A stretch of 64,000 nt of DNA from positions 13,092,131 through 13,156,130 of the forward strand of contig OZ059894.1 of the NCBI GenBank assembly GCA_964057225.1. The letters run 5' to 3'. The stretch comes from Auanema rhodensis. Taxonomy: Eukaryota; Nematoda; Chromadorea; Rhabditida; Rhabditidae. The notes beneath the pieces were generated by a model. That model searched no databases, was not told the origin of the DNA, and saw only the letters and a program-made list of their open reading frames with translations. The translations under genes were made by a program, and so were the position numbers. Of the stretch, positions 37,801 to 53,700 are shown in pieces; position 1 is the first letter of the stretch; every line of letters begins with the position of its first letter.

Positions 37801-38691
37801 TTCTTCATTTAATCACGTATTTTGAAACAATCTCATATTTTTACAATAGTTTTGAAACAATTCATTCGTTCTGTAAGATTTTAAACAGTGAAAAAAATAA
37901 GTTTAAATATTTTGATACTCAAGAAATAAAACACGAAAATATTTTATAATTTTCCAATTCATTTTACTCCATTTTCTTCATTTAATCACGTATTTTGAAA
38001 CAATCTCAATTTTTTACAATAGTTTTGAAACAATTCATTCGTTCATTAAGATTTTAAACAGTGAAAAAAAAAAGTTTGAATATTTTGATACTAAAAAAAT
38101 AAAACATGAAAATATTTTAAAATTTTCCAATTCATTTTACTCTATTTTCTTCATTTAATCACGTATTTTGAAACAATCTCAAATTTTTACAATAGTTTTG
38201 AAACAATTCATTCGTTCATTGAGATTTTAAACAGTGAAAAAAAAAGTTTGAATATTTTGATACTCAAGAAATAAAACATGAAAATTTTTTATAATTTTCC
38301 AATTCATTTTACTCTATTTTCTTCATTTAATCATGTTTCTTGGAACAATTTTAAATTTTTACAATAATTTCGAAACAAATCATTCATTTAATAATGTTTT
38401 TAACAGTAAAGTAGATATAATTTTAATTATTTTGATACTCAAAAAATAAAACATGAAAATATTTTATAATTTTCCAATTCATTTTACTCTATTTTCTTCA
38501 TTTAATCATGTTTCTTGGAACAATTTTAAATTTTTACAATAATTTCGAAACAAATCATCCAGTTAATAATGTTTTTAACAGTAAAGAAGTTATAATTTCA
38601 AATATTTTGATACTCAAAAAATAAAACATGAAAATATTTTATAATTTTCCAATTCATTTTACTCTATTTTCTTCATTTAATCACGTATTTT

Positions 38692-40950
38692 GAAGCAATC
38701 TCAAATTTTTACAATAGTTTTGAAACAATTCATTCGTTCATTAAGATTTTAAACAGTGAAAAAAAAAAGTTTGAATATTTTGAAACTCAAGAAATAAAAC
38801 ATGAAAATATTTTATAATTTTCCAATTCATTTTACTCCATTTTCTTCATTTAATCACGTATTTTGAAACAATCTCATATTTTTACAATAGTTTTGAAACA
38901 ATTCATTCGTTCATTGAAATTTGAAACATTAAAAACGATCTTAATTTGAATTTTCTGATACTAAAAAAATAAAACATGGAAATATTTCATAATTTTCCAA
39001 TTCATTTTACTCCATTTTCTTCATTTAATCACGTATTTTGGAACAATCTCATATTTTTACAATAGTTTTGAAACAATTCATTCGTTCTGTAAGATTTTAA
39101 ACAGTGAAAAAAATAAGTTTAAATATTTTGATACTCAAGAAATAAAACATGAAAATATTTTATAATTTTCCAATTCATTTTACTCCATTTTCTTCATTTA
39201 ATCACGTATTTTGAAACAATCTCATATTTTTACAATAGTTTTGAAACAATTCATTCGTTCATTGAAATTTGAAACATTAAAAACGATCTTAATTTGAATT
39301 TTCTGATACTAAAAAAATAAAACATGGAAATATTTCATAATTTTCCAATTCATTTTACTCCATTTTCTTCATTTAATCACGTATTTTGGAACAATCTCAT
39401 ATTTTTACAATAGTTTTGAAACAATTCATTCGTTCTGTAAGATTTTAAACAGTGAAAAAAATAAGTTTAAATATTTTGATACTCAAGAAATAAAACATGA
39501 AAATATTTTATAATTTTCCAATTCATTTTACTCCATTTTCTTCATTTATTCACGTATTTTGAAACAATCTCAAATTTTTACAATAGTTTTAAAACAATTC
39601 ATTCGTTCATTAAGATTTTAAACAGTGAAAAAAAAAAGTTTGAATATTTTGATACTAAAAAAATAAAACATGAAAATTTTTTATAATTTTCCATTTCATT
39701 TTACTCCATTTTCTTCATTTAATCACGTATTTTGAAACAATCTCAAATTTTTACAATAGTTTTGAAACAATTCATTCGTTCTGTAAGATTTTAAACAGTG
39801 AAAAAAATAAGTTTAAATATTTTGATACTCAAGAAATAAAACACGAAAATATTTTATAATTTTCCAATTCATTTTACTCCATTTTCTTCATTTAATCACG
39901 TATTTTGAAACAATCTCAATTTTTTACAATAGTTTTGAAACAATTCATTCGTTCATTAAGATTTTAAACAGTGAAAAAAAAAAGTTTGAATATTTTGATA
40001 CTAAAAAAATAAAACATGAAAATATTTTAAAATTTTCCAATTCATTTTACTCTATTTTCTTCATTTAATCACGTATTTTGAAACAATCTCAAATTTTTAC
40101 AATAGTTTTGAAACAATTCATTCGTTCATTGAGATTTTAAACAGTGAAAAAAAAAGTTTGAATATTTTGATACTCAAGAAATAAAACATGAAAATTTTTT
40201 ATAATTTTCCAATTCATTTTACTCTATTTTCTTCATTTAATCATGTTTCTTGGAACAATTTTAAATTTTTACAATAATTTCGAAACAAATCATTCATTTA
40301 ATAATGTTTTTAACAGTAAAGTAGATATAATTTTAATTATTTTGATACTCAAAAAATAAAACATGAAAATATTTTATAATTTTCCAATTCATTTTACTCT
40401 ATTTTCTTCATTTAATCATGTTTCTTGGAACAATTTTAAATTTTTACAATAATTTCGAAACAAATCATCCAGTTAATAATGTTTTTAACAGTAAAGAAGT
40501 TATAATTTCAAATATTTTGATACTCAAAAAATAAAACATGAAAATATTTTATAATTTTCCAATTCATTTTACTCTATTTTCTTCATTTAATCACGTATTT
40601 TGAAGCAATCTCAAATTTTTACAATAGTTTTGAAACAATTCATTCGTTCATTAAGATTTTAAACAGTGAAAAAAAAAAGTTTGAATATTTTGAAACTCAA
40701 GAAATAAAACATGAAAATATTTTATAATTTTCCAATTCATTTTACTCCATTTTCTTCATTTAATCACGTATTTTGAAACAATCTCATATTTTTACAATAG
40801 TTTTGAAACAATTCATTCGTTCATTGAAATTTGAAACATTAAAAACGATCTTAATTTGAATTTTCTGATACTAAAAAAATAAAACATGGAAATATTTCAT
40901 AATTTTCCAATTCATTTTACTCCATTTTCTTCATTTAATCACGTATTTTG
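38692..40950. repeat. Nine-monomer repeat with an inserted 348-bp dimer duplication
   Basis: GAAGCAATC is at 38692 and 40602, 1910 bp apart. GGAACAATCTCATA is at 39040, 39388 and 40950. The 348-bp step is a duplicated pair of monomers and the 1562-bp step is the common nine-monomer unit; together they make 1910 bp. The duplicated pair includes the GAAATTTGAAACATT and CATAATTTTCC variants. Confidence 0.7.
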
Positions 40951-41877
40951 GAACAATCTCATATTTTTACAATAGTTTTGAAACAATTCATTCGTTCTGT
41001 AAGATTTTAAACAGTGAAAAAAATAAGTTTAAATATTTTGATACTCAAGAAATAAAACATGAAAATATTTTATAATTTTCCAATTCATTTTACTCCATTT
41101 TCTTCATTTAATCACGTATTTTGAAACAATCTCAAATTTTTACAATAGTTTTGAAACAATTCATTCGTTCATTAAGATTTTAAACAGTGAAAAAAAAAAG
41201 TTTGAATATTTTGATACTAAAAAAATAAAACATGAAAATTTTTTATAATTTTCCATTTCATTTTACTCCATTTTCTTCATTTAATCACGTATTTTGAAAC
41301 AATCTCAAATTTTTACAATAGTTTTGAAACAATTCATTCGTTCTGTAAGATTTTAAACAGTGAAAAAAATAAGTTTAAATATTTTGATACTCAAGAAATA
41401 AAACATGAAAATATTTTAAAATTTTCCATTTCATTTTACTCTATTTTCTTCATTTAATCACGTATTTTGAAACAATCTCATATTTTTACAATAGTTTTGA
41501 AACAATTCATTCGTTCATTAAGATTTTAAACAGTGAAAAAAAAAGTTTGAATATTTTGATACTCAAGAAATAAAACATGAAAATTTTTTATAATTTTCCA
41601 ATTCATTTTACTCTATTTTCTTCATTTAATCATGTTTCTTGGAACAATTTTAAATTTTTACAATAATTTCGAAACAAATCATTCATTTAATAATGTTTTT
41701 AACAGTAAAGAAGATATAATTTTAAATATTTTGATACTCAAAAAATAAAACATGAAAATATTTTAAAATTTTCCAATTCATTTTACTCTATTTTCTTCAT
41801 TTAATCATGTTTCTTGGAACAATTTTAAATTTTACAATAATTTCAAAACAAATCATCCAGTTAATAATGTTTTTAAC

Positions 41878-44800
41878 AGTGAAGTAGATATAATTTTAAT
41901 TATTTTGATACTCAAAAAATAAAACATGAAAATATTTTATAATTTTCCAATTCATTTTACTCTATTTTCTTCATTTAATCATGTTTCTTGGAACAATTTT
42001 AAATTTTTACAATAATTTCGAAACAAATCATCCAGTTAATAATGTTTTTAACAGTAAAGAAGTTATAATTTCAAATATTTTGATACTCAAAAAATAAAAC
42101 ATGAAAATATTTTATAATTTTCCAATTCATTTTACTCTATTTTCTTCATTTAATCACGTATTTTGAAACAATCTCAAATTTTTACAATAGTTTTGAAACA
42201 ATTCATTCGTTCATTAAGATTTTAAACAGTGAAAAAAAAAAGTTTGAATATTTTGAAACTCAAGAAATAAAACATGAAAATATTTTATAATTTTCCAATT
42301 CATTTTACTCCATTTTCTTCATTTAATCACGTATTTTGAAACAATCTCATATTTTTACAATAGTTTTGAAACAATTCATTCGTTCTGTAAGATTTTAAAC
42401 AGTGAAAAAAAAAAGTTTGAATATTTTGAAACTCAAGAAATAAAACATGAAAATATTTTATAATTTTCCAATTCATTTTACTCCATTTTCTTCATTTAAT
42501 CACGTATTTTGAAACAATCTCATATTTTTACAATAGTTTTGAAACAATTCATTCGTTCATTGAAATTTGAAACATTAAAAACGATCTTAATTTGAATTTT
42601 CTGATACTAAAAAAATAAAACATGGAAATATTTCATAATTTTCCAATTCATTTTACTCCATTTTCTTCATTTAATCACGTATTTTGGAACAATCTCATAT
42701 TTTTACAATAGTTTTGAAACAATTCATTCGTTCTGTAAGATTTTAAACAGTGAAAAAAATAAGTTTAAATATTTTGATACTCAAGAAATAAAACATGAAA
42801 ATATTTTATAATTTTCCAATTCATTTTACTCCATTTTCTTCATTTAATCACGTATTTTGAAACAATCTCAAATTTTTACAATAGTTTTGAAACAATTCAT
42901 TCGTTCATTAAGATTTTAAACAGTGAAAAAAAAAAGTTTGAATATTTTGATACTAAAAAAATAAAACATGAAAATTTTTTATAATTTTCCATTTCATTTT
43001 ACTCCATTTTCTTCATTTAATCACGTATTTTGAAACAATCTCAAATTTTTACAATAGTTTTGAAACAATTCATTCGTTCTGTAAGATTTTAAACAGTGAA
43101 AAAAATAAGTTTAAATATTTTGATACTCAAGAAATAAAACATGAAAATATTTTAAAGTTTTCCATTTCATTTTACTCTATTTTCTTCATTTAATCACGTA
43201 TTTTGAAACAATCTCATATTTTTACAATAGTTTTGAAACAATTCATTCGTTCATTAAGATTTTAAACAGTGAAAAAAAAAGTTTGAATATTTTGATACTC
43301 AAGAAATAAAACATGAAAATTTTTTATAATTTTCCAATTCATTTTACTCTATTTTCTTCATTTAATCATGTTTCTTGGAACAATTTTAAATTTTTACAAT
43401 AATTTCGAAACAAATCATTCATTTAATAATGTTTTTAACAGTAAAGAAGATATAATTTTAAATATTTTGATACTCAAAAAATAAAACATGAAAATATTTT
43501 AAAATTTTCCAATTCATTTTACTCTATTTTCTTCATTTAATCATGTTTCTTGGAACAATTTTAAATTTTACAATAATTTCAAAACAAATCATCCAGTTAA
43601 TAATGTTTTTAACAGTGAAGTAGATATAATTTTAATTATTTTGATACTCAAAAAATAAAACATGAAAATATTTTATAATTTTCCAATTCATTTTACTCTA
43701 TTTTCTTCATTTAATCATGTTTCTTGGAACAATTTTAAATTTTTACAATAATTTCGAAACAAATCATCCAGTTAATAATGTTTTTAACAGTAAAGAAGTT
43801 ATAATTTCAAATATTTTGATACTCAAAAAATAAAACATGAAAATATTTTATAATTTTCCAATTCATTTTACTCTATTTTCTTCATTTAATCACGTATTTT
43901 GAAACAATCTCAAATTTTTACAATAGTTTTGAAACAATTCATTCGTTCATTAAGATTTTAAACAGTGAAAAAAAAAAGTTTGAATATTTTGAAACTCAAG
44001 AAATAAAACATGAAAATATTTTATAATTTTCCATTTCATTTTACTCCATTTTCTTCATTTAATCACGTATTTTGAAACAATCTCAAATTTTTACAATAGT
44101 TTTGAAACAATTCATTCGTTCTGTAAGATTTTAAACAGTGAAAAAAATAAGTTTAAATATTTTGATACTCAAGAAATAAAACATGAAAATATTTTAAAAT
44201 TTTCCATTTCATTTTACTCTATTTTCTTCATTTAATCACGTATTTTGAAACAATCTCATATTTTTACAATAGTTTTGAAACAATTCATTCGTTCATTAAG
44301 ATTTTAAACAGTGAAAAAAAAAGTTTGAATATTTTGATACTCAAGAAAGAAAACATGAAAATTTTTTATAATTTTCCAATTCATTTTACTCTATTTTCTT
44401 CATTTAATCATGTTTCTTGGAACAATTTTAAATTTTTACAATAATTTCGAAACAAATCATTCATTTAATAATGTTTTTAACAGTAAAGAAGATATAATTT
44501 TAAATATTTTGATACTCAAAAAATAAAACATGAAAATATTTTAAAATTTTCCAATTCATTTTACTCTATTTTCTTCATTTAATCATGTTTCTTGGAACAA
44601 TTTTAAATTTTACAATAATTTCAAAACAAATCATCCAGTTAATAATGTTTTTAACAGTGAAGTAGATATAATTTTAATTATTTTGATACTCAAAAAATAA
44701 AACATGAAAATATTTTATAATTTTCCAATTCATTTTACTCTATTTTCTTCATTTAATCATGTTTCTTGGAACAATTTTAAATTTTTACAATAATTTCGAA

Positions 44801-47782
44801 ACAAATCATCCAGTTAATAATGTTTTTAACAGTAAAGAAGTTATAATTTCAAATATTTTGATACTCAAAAAATAAAACATGAAAATATTTTATAATTTTC
44901 CAATTCATTTTACTCTATTTTCTTCATTTAATCACGTATTTTGAAACAATCTCAAATTTTTACAATAGTTTTGAAACAATTCATTCGTTCATTAAGATTT
45001 TAAACAGTGAAAAAAAAAAGTTTGAATATTTTGAAACTCAAGAAATAAAACATGAAAATATTTTATAATTTTCCAATTCATTTTACTCCATTTTCTTCAT
45101 TTAATCACGTATTTTGAAACAATCTCATATTTTTACAATAGTTTTGAAACAATTCATTCGTTCTGTAAGATTTTAAACAGTGAAAAAAAAAAGTTTGAAT
45201 ATTTTGAAACTCAAGAAATAAAACATGAAAATATTTTATAATTTTCCAATTCATTTTACTCCATTTTCTTCATTTAATCACGTATTTTGAAACAATCTCA
45301 TATTTTTACAATAGTTTTGAAACAATTCATTCGTTCATTGAAATTTGAAACATTAAAAACGATCTTAATTTGAATTTTCTGATACTAAAAAAATAAAACA
45401 TGGAAATATTTCATAATTTTCCAATTCATTTTACTCCATTTTCTTCATTTAATCACGTATTTTGGAACAATCTCATATTTTTACAATAGTTTTGAAACAA
45501 TTCATTCGTTCTGTAAGATTTTAAACAGTGAAAAAAATAAGTTTAAATATTTTGATACTCAAGAAATAAAACATGAAAATATTTTATAATTTTCCAATTC
45601 ATTTTACTCCATTTTCTTCATTTAATCACGTATTTTGAAACAATCTCAAATTTTTACAATAGTTTTGAAACAATTCATTCGTTCATTAAGATTTTAAACA
45701 GTGAAAAAAAAAAGTTTGAATATTTTGATACTAAAAAAATAAAACATGAAAATTTTTTATAATTTTCCATTTCATTTTACTCCATTTTCTTCATTTAATC
45801 ACGTATTTTGAAACAATCTCAAATTTTTACAATAGTTTTGAAACAATTCATTCGTTCTGTAAGATTTTAAACAGTGAAAAAAATAAGTTTAAATATTTTG
45901 ATACTCAAGAAATAAAACATGAAAATATTTTAAAATTTTCCATTTCATTTTACTCTATTTTCTTCATTTTATCACGTATTTTGAAACAATCTCATATTTT
46001 TACAATAGTTTTGAAACAATTCATTCGTTCATTAAGATTTTAAACAGTGAAAAAAAAAGTTTGAATATTTTGATACTCAAGAAATAAAACATGAAAATTT
46101 TTTATAATTTTCCAATTCATTTTACTCTATTTTCTTCATTTAATCATGTTTCTTGGAACAATTTTAAATTTTTACAATAATTTCGAAACAAATCATTCAT
46201 TTAATAATGTTTTTAACAGTAAAGAAGATATAATTTTAAATATTTTGATACTCAAAAAATAAAACATGAAAATATTCTAAAATTTTCCAATTCATTTTAC
46301 TCTATTTTCTTCATTTAATCATGTTTCTTGGAACAATTTTAAATTTTACAATAATTTCAAAACAAATCATCCAGTTAATAATGTTTTTAACAGTGAAGTA
46401 GATATAATTTTAATTATTTTGATACTCAAAAAATAAAACATGAAAATATTTTATAATTTTCCAATTCATTTTACTCTATTTTCTTCATTTAATCATGTTT
46501 CTTGGAACAATTTTAAATTTTTACAATAATTTCGAAACAAATCATCCAGTTAATAATGTTTTTAACAGTAAAGAAGTTATAATTTCAAATATTTTGATAC
46601 TCAAAAAATAAAACATGAAAATATTTTATAATTTTCCAATTCATTTTACTCTATTTTCTTCATTTAATCACGTATTTTGAAACAATCTCAAATTTTTACA
46701 ATAGTTTTGAAACAATTCATTCGTTCATTAAGATTTTAAACAGTGAAAAAAAAAAGTTTGAATATTTTGAAACTCAAGAAATAAAACATGAAAATATTTT
46801 ATAATTTTCCAATTCATTTTACTCCATTTTCTTCATTTAATCACGTATTTTGAAACAATCTCATATTTTTACAATAGTTTTGAAACAATTCATTCGTTCT
46901 GTAAGATTTTAAACAGTGAAAAAAAAAAGTTTGAATATTTTGAAACTCAAGAAATAAAACATGAAAATATTTTATAATTTTCCAATTCATTTTACTCCAT
47001 TTTCTTCATTTAATCACGTATTTTGAAACAATCTCATATTTTTACAATAGTTTTGAAACAATTCATTCGTTCATTGAGATTTGAAACATTAAAAACGATC
47101 TTAATTTGAATTTTCTGATACTAAAAAAATAAAACACGAAAATATTTTATAATTTTCCATTTCATTTTACTCCATTTTCTTCATTTAATTATGTTTCTTG
47201 GAACAATTTTAAATTTTACAATAATTTCGAAATAAATAATCCAGTTAATAATGTTTTTAACAGTAAAGTAGATATAATTTTAATTTATTTGATACTCAAA
47301 AAATGAAACATGAAAATATTTTAAAATTTTCCATTTCATTTTACTCTATTTTCTTCATTTAATCACGTATTTTGAAACAATCTCAAATTTTTACAATAGT
47401 TTTGAAACAATTCATTCGTTCATTAAGATTTTAAACAGTGAAAAAAAAAGTTTGAATATTTTGATACTCAAGAAATAAAACATGAAAATTTTTTATAATT
47501 TTCCAATTCATTTTACTCTATTTTCTTCATTTAATCATGTTTCTTGGAACAATTTTAAATTTTTACAATAATTTCGAAACAAATCATTCATTTAATAATG
47601 TTTTTAACAGTAAAGAAGATATAATTTTAAATATTTTGATACTCAAAAAATAAAACATGAAAATATTTTAAAATTTTCCAATTCATTTTACTCTATTTTC
47701 TTCATTTAATCATGTTTCTTGGAACAATTTTAAATTTTACAATAATTTCAAAACAAATCATCCAGTTAATAATGTTTTTAAC
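41878..47782. repeat. Higher-order repeat, 1735 bp (10 monomers), with shortened copies
   Basis: AACAGTGAAGTAGATAT, a hybrid of classes R1 and R3, occurs at 41878, 43613, 44655, 46391 and 47782. The steps are 1735, 1042, 1736 and 1391 bp, i.e. 10, 6, 10 and 8 monomers. The short steps are copies lacking whole monomers, as expected from unequal exchange in register. The same hybrid monomer occurs at 24511, 26598 and 27815 with steps of 12 and 7 monomers. Confidence 0.7.
47188..47361 (+). repeat. Isolated left-arm-type monomer inside the right arm (174 bp)
   Basis: This single monomer carries the whole left-arm signature: ATTATGTTTCTTGG, GAAATAAATAATCC, AATTTATTTGATACTC and AAAAAATGAAACATG. 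I see these variants together nowhere else right of the retroelement. Its neighbours are ordinary right-arm monomers with ACACG and TTCCATTTCATTTTAC. The nearest other copy is in the left arm, starting near 13417. Confidence 0.75.
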
Positions 47783-50700
47783 AGTGAAGTAGATATAATT
47801 TTAATTATTTTGATACTCAAAAAATAAAACATGAAAATATTTTATAATTTTCCAATTCATTTTACTCTATTTTCTTCATTTAATCACGTATTTTGAAACA
47901 ATCTCATATTTTTACAATAGTTTTGAAACAATTCATTTGTTCATTGAGATTTGAAACATTAAAAACGATCTTAATTTGAATTTTCTGATACTAAAAAAAT
48001 AAAACACGAAAATATTTTATAATTTTCCAATTCATTTTACTCCATTTTCTTCATTTAATCACGTATTTTGGAACAATCTCAAATTTTTACAATAGTTTTG
48101 AAACAATTCATTCGTTCATTAAGATTTTAAACAGTGAAAAAAAAAAGTTTGAATATTTTGAAACTCAAGAAATAAAACATGAAAATATTTTATAATTTTC
48201 CAATTCATTTTACTCCATTTTCTTCATTTAATCACGTATTTTGAAACAATCTCATATTTTTACAATAGTTTTGAAACAATTCATTCGTTCTGTAAGATTT
48301 TAAACAGTGAAAAAAATAAGTTTAAATATTTTGATACTCAAGAAATAAAACACGAAAATATTTTATAATTTTCCAATTCATTTTACTCCATTTTCTTCAT
48401 TTAATCACGTATTTTGAAACAATCTCATATTTTTACAATAGTTTTGAAACAATTCATTCGTTCTGTAAGATTTTAAACAGTGAAAAAAATAAGTTTAAAT
48501 ATTTTGATACTCAAGAAATAAAACACGAAAATATTTTATAATTTTCCAATTCATTTTACTCCATTTTCTTCATTTAATCACGTATTTTGAAACAATCTCA
48601 AATTTTTACAATAGTTTTGAAACAATTCATTCGTTCATTAAGATTTTAAACAGTGAAAAAAAAAAGTTTGAATATTTTGATACTAAAAAAATAAAAAATG
48701 AAAATATTTTAAAATTTTCCAATTCATTTTACTCTATTTTCTTCATTTAATCACGTATTTTGAAACAATCTCAAATTTTTACAATAGTTTTGAAACAATT
48801 CATTCGTTCATTGAGATTTTAAACAGTGAAAAAAAAAGTTTGAATATTTTGATACTCAAGAAATAAAACATGAAAATTTTTTATAATTTTCCAATTCATT
48901 TTACTCTATTTTCTTCATTTAATCATGTTTCTTGGAACAATTTTAAATTTTTACAATAATTTCGAAACAAATCATTCATTTAATAATGTTTTTAACAGTA
49001 AAGAAGATATAATTTTAAATATTTTGATACTCAAAAAATAAAACATGAAAATATTTTAAAATTTTCCAATTCATTTTACTCTATTTTCTTCATTTAATCA
49101 TGTTTCTTGGAATAATTTTAAATTTTACAATAATTTCAAAACAAATCATCCAGTTAATAATGTTTTTAACAGTAAAGTAGATATAATTTTAATTATTTTG
49201 ATACTCAAAAAATAAAACATGAAAATATTTTATAATTTTCCAATTCATTTTACTCTATTTTCTTCATTTAATCATGTTTCTTGGAACAATTTTAAATTTT
49301 TACAATAATTTCGAAACAAATCATCCAGTTAATAATGTTTTTAACAGTAAAGAAGTTATAATTTTGAATATTTTGATACTCAAGAAATAAAACATGAAAA
49401 TATTTTATAATTTTCCAATTCATTTTACTCTATTTTCTTCATTTAATCACGTATTTTGAAACAATCTCAAATTTTTACAATAGTTTTGAAACAATTCATT
49501 CGTTCATTAAGATTTTAAACAGTGAAAAAAAAAAGTTTGAATATTTTGAAACTCAAGAAATAAAACATGAAAATATTTTATAATTTTCCAATTCATTTTA
49601 CTCCATTTTCTTCATTTAATCACGTATTTTGAAACAATCTCATATTTTTACAATAGTTTTGAAACAATTCATTCGTTCATTGAGATTTGAAACATTAAAA
49701 ACGATCTTAATTTGAATTTTCTGATACTAAAAAAATAAAACATGGAAATATTTTATAATTTTCCAATTCATTTTACTCCATTTTCTTCATTTAATCACGT
49801 ATTTTGAAACAATCTCAAATTTTTACAATAGTTTGGAAACAATTCATTCGTTCATTAAGATTTTAAACAATGAAAAAAAAAATTTGAATATTTTGAAACT
49901 CAAGAAATAAAACATGAAAATATTTCATAATTTTCCAATTCATTTTACTCCATTTTCTTCATTTAATCACGTATTTTGAAACAATCTCATATTTTTACAA
50001 TAGTTTTGAAACAATTCATTCGTTCTGTAAGATTTTAAACAGTGAAAAAAATAAGTTTAAATATTTTGATACTCAAGAAATAAAACACGAAAATATTTTA
50101 TAATTTTCCAATTCATTTTACTCCATTTTCTTCATTTAATCACGTATTTTGAAACAATCTCAAATTTTTACAATAGTTTTGAAACAATTCATTCGTTCAT
50201 TAAGATTTTAAACAGTGAAAAAAAAAAGTTTGAATATTTTGAAACTCAAGAAATAAAACATGAAAATATTTTATAATTTTCCAATTCATTTTACTCCATT
50301 TTCTTCATTTAATCACGTATTTTGAAACAATCTCATATTTTTACAATAGTTTTGAAACAATTCATTCGTTCATTGAGATTTGAAACATTAAAAACGATCT
50401 TAATTTGAATTTTCTGATACTAAAAAAATAAAACATGGAAATATTTTATAATTTTCCAATTCATTTTACTCCATTTTCTTCATTTAATCACGTATTTTGA
50501 AACAATCTCAAATTTTTACAATAGTTTGGAAACAATTCATTCGTTCATTAAGATTTTAAACAATGAAAAAAAAAAGTTTGAATATTTTGAAACTCAAGAA
50601 ATAAAACATGAAAATATTTCATAATTTTCCAATTCATTTTACTCCATTTTCTTCATTTAATCACGTATTTTGAAACAATCTCATATTTTTACAATAGTTT

Positions 50701-53700
50701 TGAAACAATTCATTCGTTCTGTAAGATTTTAAACAGTGAAAAAAATAAGTTTAAATATTTTGATACTCAAGAAATAAAACACGAAAATATTTTATAATTT
50801 TCCAATTCATTTTACTCCATTTTCTTCATTTAATCACGTATTTTGAAACAATCTCAAATTTTTACAATAGTTTTGAAACAATTCATTCGTTCATTAAGAT
50901 TTTAAACAGTGAAAAAAAAAGTTTGAATATTTTGATACTAAAAAAATAAAACATGAAAATATTTTAAAATTTTCCAATTCATTTTACTCTATTTTCTTCA
51001 TTTAATCACGTATTTTGAAACAATCTCAAATTTTTACAATAGTTTTGAAACAATTCATTCGTTCATTGAGATTTTAAACAGTGAAAAAAAAAGTTTGAAT
51101 ATTTTGATACTCAAGAAATAAAACATGAAAATTTTTTATAATTTTCCAATTCATTTTACTCTATTTTCTTCATTTAATCATGTTTCTTGGAACAATTTTA
51201 AATTTTTACAATAATTTCGAAACAAATCATTCATTTAATAATGTTTTTAACAGTAAAAAAGATATAATTTTAAATATTTTGATACTCAAAAAATAAAACA
51301 TGAAAATATTTTAAAATTTTCCAATTCATTTTACTCTATTTTCTTCATTTAATCATGTTTCTTGGAATAATTTTAAATTTTACAATAATTTCAAAACAAA
51401 TCATCCAGTTAATAATGTTTTTAACAGTAAAGTAGATATAATTTTAATTATTTTGATACTCAAAAAATAAAACATGAAAATATTTTATAATTTTCCAATT
51501 CATTTTACTCTATTTTCTTTATTTAATCATGTTTCTTGGAACAATTTTAAATTTTTACAATAATTTCGAAACAAATCATCCAGTTAATAATGTTTTTAAC
51601 AGTAAAGAAGTTATAATTTCAAATATTTTGATACTCAAAAAATAAAACATGAAAATATTTTATAATTTTCCAATTCATTTTACTCTATTTTCTTCATTTA
51701 ATCACGTATTTTGAAACAATCTCAAATTTTTACAATAGTTTTGAAACAATTCATTCGTTCATTAAGATTTTAAACAGTGAAAAAAAAAAGTTTGAATATT
51801 TTGAAACTCAAGAAATAAAACATGAAAATATTTTATAATTTTCCAATTCATTTTACTCCATTTTCTTCATTTAATCACGTATTTTGAAACAATCTCAAAT
51901 TTTTACAATAGTTTTGAAACAATTCATTCGTTCATTAAGATTTTAAACAATGAAAAAAAAAAGTTTGAATATTTTGAAACTCAAGAAATAAAACATGAAA
52001 ATATTTCATAATTTTCCAATTCATTTTACTCCATTTTCTTCATTTAATCACGTATTTTGAAACAATCTCATATTTTTACAATAGTTTTGAAAAAATTCAT
52101 TCGTTCTGTAAGATTTTAAACAGTGAAAAAAATAAGTTTAAATATTTTGATACTCAAGAAATAAAACACGAAAATATTTTATAATTTTCCAATTCATTTT
52201 ACTCCATTTTCTTCATTTAATCACGTATTTTGAAACAATCTCAAATTTTTACAATAGTTTTGAAACAATTCATTCGTTCATTAAGATTTTAAACAGTGAA
52301 AAAAAAAGTTTGAATATTTTGATACTAAAAAAATAAAACATGAAAATATTTTAAAATTTTCCAATTCATTTTACTCTATTTTCTTCATTTAATCACGTAT
52401 TTTGAAACAATCTCAAATTTTTACAATAGTTTTGAAACAATTCATTCGTTCATTGAGATTTTAAACAGTGAAAAAAAAAGTTTGAATATTTTGATACTCA
52501 AGAAATAAAACATGAAAATTTTTTATAATTTTTCAATTCATTTTACTCTATTTTCTTCATTTAATCATGTTTCTTGGAACAATTTTAAATTTTTACAATA
52601 ATTTCGAAACAAATCATTCATTTAATAATGTTTTTAACAGTAAAAAAGATATAATTTTAAATATTTTGATACTCAAAAAATAAAACATGAAAATATTTTA
52701 AAATTTTCCAATTCATTTTACTCTATTTTCTTCATTTAATCATGTTTCTTGGAATAATTTTAAATTTTACAATAATTTCAAAACAAATCATCCAGTTAAT
52801 AATGTTTTTAACAGTAAAGTAGATATAATTTTAATTATTTTGATACTCAAAAAATAAAACATGAAAATATTTTATAATTTTCCAATTCATTTTACTCTAT
52901 TTTCTTCATTTAATCATGTTTCTTGGAACAATTTTAAATTTTTACAATAATTTCGAAACAAATCATCCAGTTAATAATGTTTTTAACAGTAAAGAAGTTA
53001 TAATTTCAAATATTTTGATACTCAAAAAATAAAACATGAAAATATTTTATAATTTTCCAATTCATTTTACTCTATTTTCTTCATTTAATCACGTATTTTG
53101 AAACAATCTCAAATTTTTACAATAGTTTTGAAACAATTCATTCGTTCATTAAGATTTTAAACAGTGAAAAAAAAAAGTTTGAATATTTTGAAACTCAAGA
53201 AATAAAACATGAAAATATTTTATAATTTTCCAATTCATTTTACTCCATTTTCTTCATTTAATCACGTATTTTGAAACAATCTCATATTTTTACAATAGTT
53301 TTGAAACAATTCATTCGTTCATTGAGATTTGAAACATTAAAAACGATCTTAATTTGAATTTTCTGATACTAAAAAAAGAAAACATGGAAATATTTTATAA
53401 TTTTCCAATTCATTTTTTTCCATTTTCTTCATTTAATCACGTATTTTGAAACAATCTCAAATTTTTACAATAGTTTGGAAACAATTCATTCGTTCATTAA
53501 GATTTTAAACAATGAAAAAAAAAAGTTTGAATATTTTGAAACTCAAGAAATAAAACATGAAAATATTTCATAATTTTCCAATTCATTTTACTCCATTTTC
53601 TTCATTTAATCACGTATTTTGAAACAATCTCATATTTTTACAATAATTTTGAAACAATTCATTCGTTCTGTAAGATTTTAATTAGTGAAAAAAATAAGTT

